This document shows, piece after piece, positions 7,963 through 13,657 of a DNA stretch of 15,678 nt (positions within the stretch are counted from its first letter, which is position 1; every line of letters starts with the position of its first letter). Location: contig DIKT01000039.1 of NCBI GenBank assembly GCA_002424635.1, positions 35,333 through 51,010 of the forward strand, read 5' to 3'. Source of the DNA: Desulfobulbaceae bacterium UBA5611. Lineage in GTDB: Bacteria; Desulfobacterota; Desulfobulbia; Desulfobulbales; Desulfocapsaceae. Made by a program: the position numbers and the translations under genes. The notes beneath the pieces are model-generated. The model worked only from the letters and a program-made list of their open reading frames with translations, was not told the DNA's origin and searched no databases.

Positions 7963-7990
7963 GAGCTCTGAAGAAAGCGACTACTTATCA
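7963..7990. repeat. Direct repeat copy 2, in the 5' leader of the diguanylate cyclase
   Basis: This second copy of the repeat at 7844-7871 ends about 55 bases before the cyclase ATG. The weaker similarity after the core runs almost to the ribosome site, so copy 1 may be a decayed duplicate of the gene's leader. Confidence 0.65.
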
Positions 7991-8044
7991 CCATCATTCG
8001 ATAATAGCTTGTGGGACCGCTTTCAATAAATACAGGAAAACTTG

Positions 8045-9304
8045 ATGCCACCTTCAGAAAAGATCAATAAAGTCAGATTGCTTCAGATCATAGTGGGTAT
8101 TGTTGCAGTCGTCTGGACTGGCATATTGTTCAGCCTCTATCTGTGGGCTGCCAGTGCAGAAAGAGACCATCTCTCCAAGGTCGCCGCATTAAGAGCCGAG
8201 TCGGTTGCCAATCACACACAGGCCCTGCGCGGCTGGATAGGAGGGCATGGTGGTGTGTATGTAGAGATGAATGCCGGGGAAGAGCAATCCTATCTGCCGG
8301 GAAATATACCGGAAAGTGAAATAGCCACCCCTTCCGGACGAAAGCTCTCGCTTCTCAGTTCGTCAGCTGTGCTGGCCAAGATCTCAAAGGAGTTTAAGCG
8401 CGGTTCGGGAGACCATGTCCGATTGATATCGAAGCAGCCTATGAATCCTGACAACATGCCCGACGAGTGGGAGGAAAAGGCGCTGGAGGCTTTAGAGGGG
8501 GGCGCGAAAAAGGTGGAAGGCTTTGTGGACGATGGCATGGGGAGCATGTTTCGTCTCATGTATCCCATGGAGCTGCAGCCCCGATGCCTGCGCTGTCATG
8601 ACTATCTGGTCGATACGCTCACAAAGCTCGTCGGGGGGTTAAGCGTCACCGTGGACAAGGTCCCCTATGACAGGCAGTACGACAAGATCCTGCACCAGTT
8701 GAGCCTCGGCTACTTCGGCATCTGGGTCGTCGGCATAGTTAGTCTTGGCGTTTTTGGCGTCTTTGGATCACGGCTGTTGCGGCGGATTGAATATGCCTCG
8801 ACCCATGATGGCCTCACGGGACTGAAGAACCGCCATGAAATCGAGCGTCAGCTCAACGTGGAATGCGCGCGGGCAGAGCGCTACCACCGTCAGCTTTCGG
8901 TGATGATGCTGGATATTGACCATTTCAAGGAGGTAAACGATACCTATGGTCACCAGGCCGGCGATGAGGCGTTGCGTGTCGTGGCGGAGACGGTCAGGAA
9001 GATGATTCGCAAACCGGATATTGCCGGACGTTATGGAGGAGAGGAATTTCTCATTCTGGTAACGGAAACCTCCACAGAGGGCGCCAGCAACCTGGCCCAG
9101 CGCCTCAATGCCGCCATCAAGGCCACACCGATAGCGCTGCCTGACAATAAGACCCTCTCACTTACCGTCAGTATCGGCGTCGCCTCTTGGTCGCCGGAAA
9201 GAAAATTACCCAGTGCTCTCATCAACAGCGCTGACGAGGCCTTGTATCGGGCCAAGGAATCCGGCAGGGATCGTGTTGATGTGGATATGACAGGCCAAGC
9301 TTAG
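8045..9304 (+). CDS. Haem-c (DUF3365/Tll0287-like) sensor diguanylate cyclase
   Basis: A 419-residue inner-membrane signalling enzyme. Helix one (about residues 12-35) leads into a periplasmic domain of the DUF3365 type: RGWIGGHGGVYV (62-73), KQPMNPDNMPDEWEEKALEALEGG (130-153) and the haem-c attachment motif CLRCH (181-185). Helix two (about 221-242) leads to a cytoplasmic GGDEF domain with THDGLTGLKNRHE, the metal-binding DIDHFK (290-295) and the active site GGEEF (331-335). The RxxD product-inhibition site (RKPD, 322-325) is in the standard place. It should therefore make cyclic di-GMP from two GTP in response to redox state or a gas or ligand at the haem; the ligand is not visible. ATG 8045 has AGGAAA (8034-8039) in good position; the adjoining TTG 8042 is less likely. 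It stands alone, with no partner gene next to it. Confidence 0.93.
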   Translation: MPPSEKINKVRLLQIIVGIVAVVWTGILFSLYLWAASAERDHLSKVAALRAESVANHTQALRGWIGGHGGVYVEMNAGEEQSYLPGNIPESEIATPSGRKLSLLSSSAVLAKISKEFKRGSGDHVRLISKQPMNPDNMPDEWEEKALEALEGGAKKVEGFVDDGMGSMFRLMYPMELQPRCLRCHDYLVDTLTKLVGGLSVTVDKVPYDRQYDKILHQLSLGYFGIWVVGIVSLGVFGVFGSRLLRRIEYASTHDGLTGLKNRHEIERQLNVECARAERYHRQLSVMMLDIDHFKEVNDTYGHQAGDEALRVVAETVRKMIRKPDIAGRYGGEEFLILVTETSTEGASNLAQRLNAAIKATPIALPDNKTLSLTVSIGVASWSPERKLPSALINSADEALYRAKESGRDRVDVDMTGQA

Positions 9305-9829
9305 TGATTCGAATTCGAACCAGATAGGTGTACAATCGTCGGTTGCATGAAACAGGACCCCTGCCCTCGCTCGGGATTATGTTTGTCCCTTAAACTCAAA
9401 CGGTATATGAACCCTCCAGCTCCCGCTGCAGGCCGTTATGCATCCCCTGCCAACGGCCTTCCCCCTTCTGACCACAGGGTCGGCTTCTCCCATTTAACTT
9501 AATGGTGCCTTAAAAAATAGTCTTTCGCCCAAACTCTTCTTCATGCTCAAAATTTTATCCGCGGACTATCAGCTATATGCGTGGTAAAATTTTTCACATG
9601 CCTCTATTTTAAACAAAAATCCTCATTTTTCAAATACCTTTACGAAACTACATGGGCCTACTTGCGTTACGACTGCTCTTTCGCTGTTTAAAATTCACGA
9701 ACCATATTACCACGACGCCACTTCCTCATACTATCGGGCGTAAGGACAACACCGGACGGGACTTTAAACAGCTGGATTTACGGTTGTTACTGCGAACGAT
9801 CAGAGTAAATTTAAATCTTGCCACAAGAT
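9305..9829. other. Gene-free region after the cyclase gene
   Basis: I see no convincing gene in this stretch. It holds a 12-base palindrome TTCGAATTCGAA (9308-9319) just after the cyclase stop, and a long AT-rich hairpin at 9549-9593. A 63-codon open frame at 9652-9843 has no ribosome site and no recognisable content. Mixed base composition and broken frames suggest decayed sequence. Confidence 0.5.
9549..9593. terminator. Long AT-rich hairpin, possible bidirectional terminator
   Basis: The arms AAAATTTTATCCGC (9549-9562) and GCGTGGTAAAATTTT (9579-9593) can form 9 perfect pairs, one G-U pair and four further pairs around a single bulged base, with a 16-base loop. An A-run opens and a T-run closes the structure, as in a terminator working in both directions. 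The low GC of the outer stem and its distance of about 245 bases from the nearest stop leave other roles open. Confidence 0.4.
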
Positions 9830-9859
9830 ATGACAAAGCATAGGCTTACTTATGGACAA

Positions 9860-9955
9860 TTGGCTGTTGGCAATGATCGATTCAACGATGAGGGGAGAAA
9901 AATTTACCGGTCGATGCCTAAAAGCCAAAACAGAGAACGGCCTGTAGGGTGACGG
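9860..9955 (+). pseudogene. Decayed C-terminal remnant of a REP-associated (Y1) transposase, copy 1
   Basis: The DNA can be read as LAVGNDRFNDE and, after one-base indels at about 9895 and 9925 relative to copy 2, ends in RPVG before a TGA at 9950-9952 where copy 2 has TGG. The pattern GNDRF(K/N)DE.. TGR.. K(K)RGRP is like the C-terminal tail of REP-associated tyrosine transposases. The start of the match with copy 2 is sharp at 9862. Only about 30 codons survive, and no catalytic HUH or tyrosine part is seen. The family assignment rests on tail motifs alone. Confidence 0.5.
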
Positions 9956-9980
9956 ACTGGATCAGACACGGAGACACCCG

Positions 9981-10814
9981 ATGAGTGATAAGCGCACGAG
10001 CGAGGATGCTGATACGAAGACCACTAACGTGGAGCTGCTGAAACGGGAGCGATATGAGCTGCTCCAACTTTTGGAGGACTGGCTGGAAACACCGATGCTG
10101 GTTCTCGCGTTCGTGTGGCTGGTACTGTTGGTCGTGGAATTTGTTCGGGGCGAGATCTTACTGTTCGGTATTATCGGCACGATTATCTGGGTCATCTTCA
10201 TTCTTGATTATGCGGTGAAATTCGTCCTGGCCCCAGACAAGATCGTTTACCTCAGGAATAACTGGCTGACCGCCATTTCGCTGATGATCCCCGCATTGCG
10301 GATCTTCCGCATTGCCCGTACGTTTCGGTTACTCCGTCTGGCCCGTGCGGGACGTGGATTGAGGTTGATTCGCGTCGTCGGCTCGCTGAACCGCGGAATG
10401 AGAGCACTGGGCGCCAGCCTGAGCCGACGGGGCTTCGGCTATGTGATCGCCCTCACGGTGCTGGTCACGTTCGCCGGCGCTGCCGGAATGTATGCCTTCG
10501 AAAACGCGACGCCCGGCGGCCTGAGCAGCTACAGCGAGTCGCTGTGGTGGACCGCCATGATCATGACGACGATGGGCTCGCAGCAATGGCCGCAAACGGC
10601 CGAGGGCCGTGTGCTGTGCGTTTTTCTGGCGCTATACGCCTTTGCTGTCTTCGGCTACGTGACGGCGGCGCTCGCCACCTTTTTCGTCGGCCGCGAGGCA
10701 GAAAATGACGAGGCCGAGTTGGCAGGATCCAAACAATTGGCTGCGCTCCGAGACGAAATGACCGCCCTGCGTGAAGAGATCCACACCTTGTTGCAGCGAC
10801 CGCCGTGGGTCTGA
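9981..10814 (+). CDS. Voltage-gated-type ion channel, six-helix
   Basis: A 277-residue channel subunit, probably forming a tetramer in the inner membrane. An N-terminal charged stretch is followed by S1 (about 39-56), S2 (60-83), S3 (93-104) and S4. In S4 arginines stand at 107, 110, 113, 116, 119, 122, 125, 128 and 131, exactly every third residue. S5 (153-172), pore helix SESLWWTAMIMTTM (185-198), the loop GSQQWP (199-204) and S6 (211-236) follow, then a likely coiled coil (245-272). The filter is TTMGSQQ rather than the TVGYG of classical K+ channels, so ion choice is uncertain; potassium or another monovalent cation is the default guess. GGAGA precedes ATG 9981. The gene is clearly GC-richer than its surroundings and sits between two transposase remnants, which suggests acquisition. 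Confidence 0.88.
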   Translation: MSDKRTSEDADTKTTNVELLKRERYELLQLLEDWLETPMLVLAFVWLVLLVVEFVRGEILLFGIIGTIIWVIFILDYAVKFVLAPDKIVYLRNNWLTAISLMIPALRIFRIARTFRLLRLARAGRGLRLIRVVGSLNRGMRALGASLSRRGFGYVIALTVLVTFAGAAGMYAFENATPGGLSSYSESLWWTAMIMTTMGSQQWPQTAEGRVLCVFLALYAFAVFGYVTAALATFFVGREAENDEAELAGSKQLAALRDEMTALREEIHTLLQRPPWV

Positions 10815-10847
10815 GGCGTATTTGGGTGGACCAGTACTCACAAAAGA

Positions 10848-10958
10848 ATGGCTGTTGGCAATGATCGCTTCAAAGATGAGGTTGGGACATTTACCGGTAG
10901 ACTCCTAAAGTTCAAAAAGAGAGGACGGCCTGTAGGGTGGCGTGAGATGATAGTTTAA
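10848..10958 (+). pseudogene. C-terminal remnant of a REP-associated (Y1) transposase, copy 2
   Basis: The frame reads MAVGNDRFKDEVGTFTGRLLKFKKRGRPVGWREMIV and then stops at 10956-10958. It is the better-preserved partner of the copy at 9860-9955, with identical ends GGCTGTTGGCAATGATCG and CGGCCTGTAGGGTG. The frame is the same as that of the channel gene, whose stop is 33 bases upstream, but no ribosome site is seen, and the piece is only the tail of a transposase. The family call rests on the GNDRFKDE, TGR and KKRGRP pattern and has not been searched. Confidence 0.5.
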
Positions 10959-11003
10959 TTTGGCTCTTCGCCTCTTATCTTCAAAAAAACTGTGGAACCT
11001 CTC

Positions 11004-11780
11004 TTATATCTTCTTCCCGGTAATAGCTGGTACAAACATCGGCCATGGAAATTTGCGCCATGGCTGCCGTGTGATGGTATTGACGTCTAAAGTAACTGCG
11101 CCATCACGTGCCAACGCTCTGCCATCCAGCCTTGCGCCGGTCTGCAGCGTGATTGAAGCTGCTGCCATGATATTGCCTTTGACAATAGAATTCGTTCTGA
11201 GAGTCGCTGAGCTGCCGACCTGCCAAAAAACATTGCGGGCCTGGGCACCGTTAACTAGAATAACCTGAGCTTTGTTTGCCGCGGTGAGTGTGGATTCCAT
11301 CCGAAAGATCCAGACAGCATCCCGGTCGCCTTGGGCATCAAGCGTAAGATTCCCTGTTATGGCAAACGAGACCGGAGCCTGATAGAGGCCAGGGGCTAAA
11401 GTCTGACCGCCTATATCTGCGGTAGCTGAGATAGCACCTGGCAGACCAGCGGCATTGTTATACGCGGTAGTCAAGTCAGCTTGGGCCTGGGCTGCGACAG
11501 GATCACCCAAGTGTATTTCCCCATTAACTTTTACGGGCGGAATTCCAGCATTAAAAGCAGTACCTGGCGACACCCCGACATCTCCATTAATCGTACCGCC
11601 AGAGGTGTTGGTAATGGTGTTGAAGGCCAGAACCGCAAAAGAGCCGGCTGAGCCAAGATTAACCGGTGCTTGACCTGCGCTCGCGTCTTGGTGCGGAAAG
11701 CACATGACAGCCAGGACAAGACTCATAAACATCCATTTTGCCCTTCGCACTCCTAGGAGCAACGTATATATTTTTTTCAT
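11004..11780 (-). CDS. Secreted DUF3494 (ice-binding-like) protein, copy A
   Basis: A 258-residue exported protein of the DUF3494 ice-binding family, a right-handed beta-solenoid fold. The signal peptide is long (about residues 1-35, with KWMFMSLVLAVMC) and ends ASA before GQAPVNLG. Family motifs follow in order: GSAGSFAVLA, GGTINGDVGVSPG, ADLTTAYNNAAG, APGLYQAP, GNLTLDAQGDRDAVWIFRMESTL, NVFWQVGSSATLRTNSIVKGNIMAAASITLQTGARLDGRALARDGAVTLD. Some members bind ice; others sit in adhesins or have unknown roles, so real ice binding is not shown. ATG 11780 is chosen over an upstream in-frame ATG (11822) because AGAGGAAG precedes it and the signal starts MKKIYTLLLG. The tail after the domain is short and basic, without a sorting or membrane anchor. 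Confidence 0.9.
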   Translation of the reverse strand: MKKIYTLLLGVRRAKWMFMSLVLAVMCFPHQDASAGQAPVNLGSAGSFAVLAFNTITNTSGGTINGDVGVSPGTAFNAGIPPVKVNGEIHLGDPVAAQAQADLTTAYNNAAGLPGAISATADIGGQTLAPGLYQAPVSFAITGNLTLDAQGDRDAVWIFRMESTLTAANKAQVILVNGAQARNVFWQVGSSATLRTNSIVKGNIMAAASITLQTGARLDGRALARDGAVTLDVNTITRQPWRKFPWPMFVPAITGKKI

Positions 11781-11802
11781 TGTGCTTCCTCTTTTTCTAT
11801 TA

Positions 11803-11815
11803 CGAGAATTTCCCG
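11803..11815 (-). promoter_or_regulatory. Leader hairpin upstream of DUF3494 copy A
   Basis: On the minus strand CGGGA-AAT-TCTCG forms five pairs, one of them G-U, 22 bases before the ATG. It corresponds to the hairpin at 12870-12884 ahead of copy B, and the neighbouring bases are also alike. The retained pairing hints that the structure is kept. Confidence 0.4.
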
Positions 11816-12001
11816 ATGTCATGTGGACAGTTTCCGCAGCTAATCGCTCTGGCTTGCTGTATTCCTTGCCAATCTTGGGTCTCTCATGAACCGGGATTAG
11901 ATGGAATCCTTGGCTGCGCCTGTCCCAGTTTGATGCCTGAGACTTCTTTCACCAATATTACATCTGAAGAGTCCCTCTTAGCTTGATTGGCGAACGAAAG
12001 G

Positions 12002-12024
12002 CTGGCCACTGATCATATGGCCAG
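12002..12024 (-). terminator. Hairpin downstream of DUF3494 copy B
   Basis: CTGGCCA and TGGCCAG form a seven-pair stem around a nine-base loop, about 29 bases beyond the stop of copy B in its direction of transcription. No T-run follows, so a rho-independent terminator is not certain; it may only mark the end of the transcript. Confidence 0.3.
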
Positions 12025-12052
12025 ATATCCGACGCCCGTTCAACTCCATCAA

Positions 12053-12844
12053 TCACTTGACCCTGTTCATCAATAATAAGCGCCAGGGCTGGTCTTTAAA
12101 TATCCTTCCCTGGTCGGGGGGCGGCAGTGTAAGGGTATTGGCGTCTAAAGTAACCGCAGCATTCCGTGCCAATGCCCTGCCGTCCAGAGTTGCGCCGGTC
12201 TTGATCGAGATGGCTGTCAAAGCCAATATGTTTCCTTTTAAGCGCGAGGTCGTACCCAGCGTCGCTGAACTGCCAACCTGCCAAAAGACTTTACTGGCCT
12301 GAGCGCCGCCTGCCAGAATTACTCCATAGCCGTTTCCCACGTCGAGTGTAGTCGCCATCTGGAAGATCCAGACAGCATTCGGGTCGCCACCGGCATCAAG
12401 TGTAAGATTCCCTCCCGTTATCTGCAACCAGTCAGCTTTATAGAGACCAGGGGCTTTAGTCTTGCTGCCTAGTTGCTGGTCGGACAAGACGATGACATCT
12501 GTTGTCCGTCCAGCGGCATCGTTATAGGCGGTGGTCAAGTCGGTTTGGGCCAGGGCTGCGGTAGGATCAGCCAGGTGTACCGTCCCGTTCACGACTACGG
12601 CCGGAATTCCAGGATCAAAAGCAGCACCTGGCGACACCCCGATATCTCCATTAATCGTACCGCCGGAGGTACTGGTAATCGCGGTGCCGGCCAGAACCGC
12701 AAAAGAGCTGGCCGATCGCAGATTAACCGGCGCTTGACCTGCCCTCGCGTCTTGAGGCGGGAAGCACAAAACAATCAGAGTAAGGCTCATAAACATCCAT
12801 TTCACTCTCTGCACCACCTGGAACGATTTATAAGGTTTTGTCAT
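12053..12844 (-). CDS. Secreted DUF3494 (ice-binding-like) protein, copy B
   Basis: This 263-residue paralogue of the downstream DUF3494 gene has the same orientation and lies about 270 bases away. Its signal peptide (about residues 1-35) shares VKWMFMSL and ends ARA before GQAPVNL. The domain motifs are SASSFAVLAGTAIT, GGTINGDIGVSPG, TDLTTAYNDAAGRTTDV, KAPGLYKADWLQITGGNLTLDAGGDPNAVWIFQM, KVFWQVGSSATLGTTSRLKGNILALTAISIKTGATLDGRALARNAAVTLD. It has GGNLTLDAGGDPNAVW close to the common family form, whereas copy A has a shorter segment before it, so copy B may be nearer the ancestral sequence. AAAGGAAAA precedes ATG 12844. Both gene products should be secreted; ice binding, adhesion or surface coating are all possible. 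It is the promoter-proximal gene if the pair is one transcript. Confidence 0.9.
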   Translation of the reverse strand: MTKPYKSFQVVQRVKWMFMSLTLIVLCFPPQDARAGQAPVNLRSASSFAVLAGTAITSTSGGTINGDIGVSPGAAFDPGIPAVVVNGTVHLADPTAALAQTDLTTAYNDAAGRTTDVIVLSDQQLGSKTKAPGLYKADWLQITGGNLTLDAGGDPNAVWIFQMATTLDVGNGYGVILAGGAQASKVFWQVGSSATLGTTSRLKGNILALTAISIKTGATLDGRALARNAAVTLDANTLTLPPPDQGRIFKDQPWRLLLMNRVK

Positions 12845-12869
12845 TGTGTTTTTTCCTTTTCTGTTATTT

Positions 12870-12884
12870 ACGGGAGTTTCCCGT
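12870..12884 (-). promoter_or_regulatory. Leader hairpin upstream of DUF3494 copy B
   Basis: On the minus strand ACGGGA-AAC-TCCCGT makes a six-pair stem with a three-base loop, 26 bases before the ATG of copy B. The matching hairpin at copy A shows the duplicated segment included the leader. A perfect palindrome TTGATATATCAA (12919-12930) lies further upstream in the likely promoter zone. Confidence 0.45.
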
Positions 12885-12930
12885 TTACCATCTTTTTCTC
12901 TTTAAAGTAGTTATTTACTTGATATATCAA

Positions 12931-13381
12931 TGACGATTTCTTACCAATCAGCAAGCCAGCAATCATTCTTAGCTGACTCCCGACATTCATTGAGGATAGT
13001 TCAGGACGACTCATGGCAGGATTTTAAGAATTAGCTATATGCGGTCCAATAAGAGCAGAATCAGAAGGCTAAGCACTAACAATTCGATCCCGCCGCTGGC
13101 TAAATACCCCCACGACCAACTTATATGGCAGGTTATTTCAGAATTCCGAGTAAAATGGTGCCAAGTGAATTATTCGTTCTCTCCTTAAAAAATTGAGATT
13201 TTTCGTACAGCCTGGCAATAAAGCATTAAACAAGGAATTCATACCATTGTTCATTACTCCTTCTTAAAGCAACATTTGTGCCAAGCTCCTAATACTCAAC
13301 GCCAGGTCTCATCATTCTGATCTCAGGGACAATTAACTAAAAAAAGCACTTGCAGGACTATTATTAATATCCTCATAAAAA
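12931..13381. other. Gene-free region between the DUF3494 genes and the metal ATPase
   Basis: This is the larger part of the 813-base gap between the two divergent units. I see no gene, RNA or mobile element in it. A 91-codon minus frame covering 13323-13598 lies over the hairpin and promoter described below and has no ribosome site. Confidence 0.5.
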
Positions 13382-13414
13382 TGATCGTATTTAACCAATG
13401 GTTATATACGATCA
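13382..13414 (-). terminator. Strong inverted repeat with minus-strand T-run
   Basis: The arms TGATCGTAT and ATACGATCA pair over nine bases; after one T-T mismatch TAACC and GGTTA pair over five more around the loop AAT. On the minus strand the stem is followed at once by TTTTT, as in a rho-independent terminator for leftward transcripts. No minus-strand gene is seen just to its right, so an operator role is the alternative. Confidence 0.45.
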
Positions 13415-13582
13415 CCTCCACTGCCTCCCCTTCAGAACTAAAAGGGTCAACTAAAGAACAGAATGATGACTTTTGTAGTGTGACCATCATTATTTCATAG
13501 ACAACACATCGCCCTGTCCTGCTGAGCAGAAAAGTTCCATCGTGCATCCAGAGGACGCTCCACGTCTGCTGCAAGAAACTGT

Positions 13583-13610
13583 TTGACTTGCAGCACACGA
13601 ATTGTATACA
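13583..13610 (+). promoter_or_regulatory. Sigma-70-type promoter of the metal ATPase gene
   Basis: TTGACT (13583-13588) and TATACA (13605-13610) are separated by 16 bases, and the -10 lies 47 bases before the ATPase start at 13658. The spacing is normal, unlike the 19-base spacing of MerR/CueR-controlled promoters. Confidence 0.55.
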
Positions 13611-13613
13611 ATT
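13600..13613. promoter_or_regulatory. Perfect 14-base palindrome over the -10 (likely operator)
   Basis: AATTGTATACAATT is its own reverse complement and covers the whole -10 element TATACA. A repressor bound here would block the promoter. The TTGTATACAA core resembles sites of GntR-type regulators, but no regulator gene is in the window. Confidence 0.5.
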
Positions 13614-13657
13614 AATCTATTGATATTTTTAAAGATTATCCAAGGGAGATGAGTCAA

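Noticed and set aside
9370..9500. Minus-strand open stretch of about 39 codons ending GMHNGLQRELEGSYTV
   Set aside because: It is closed by a stop just upstream and I cannot tie it to any family; possible relic but not supported.
9652..9843. Plus-strand open frame of 63 codons with HITTT, considered as a transposase N-terminus (YHVT-like)
   Set aside because: No ribosome site, no conserved continuation after HITTT, and a different frame from the nearby transposase tail.
11704..11986. Plus-strand open frames overlapping the start of DUF3494 copy A
   Set aside because: They overlap the signal peptide coding region of a well-supported gene on the other strand and show no motif.
12919..12930. 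FNR box in the promoter region of DUF3494 copy B
   Set aside because: TTGATATATCAA has a two-base centre; the FNR consensus needs four bases between TTGAT and ATCAA.
13323..13598. Minus-strand open frame of 91 codons in the regulatory gap
   Set aside because: It runs across the hairpin and promoter elements, lacks a ribosome site and has no domain-like pattern.
13583..13610. CueR/MerR-type promoter for the copper ATPase
   Set aside because: The spacer is 16 bases, not about 19, and the dyad lies over the -10 rather than between -35 and -10.
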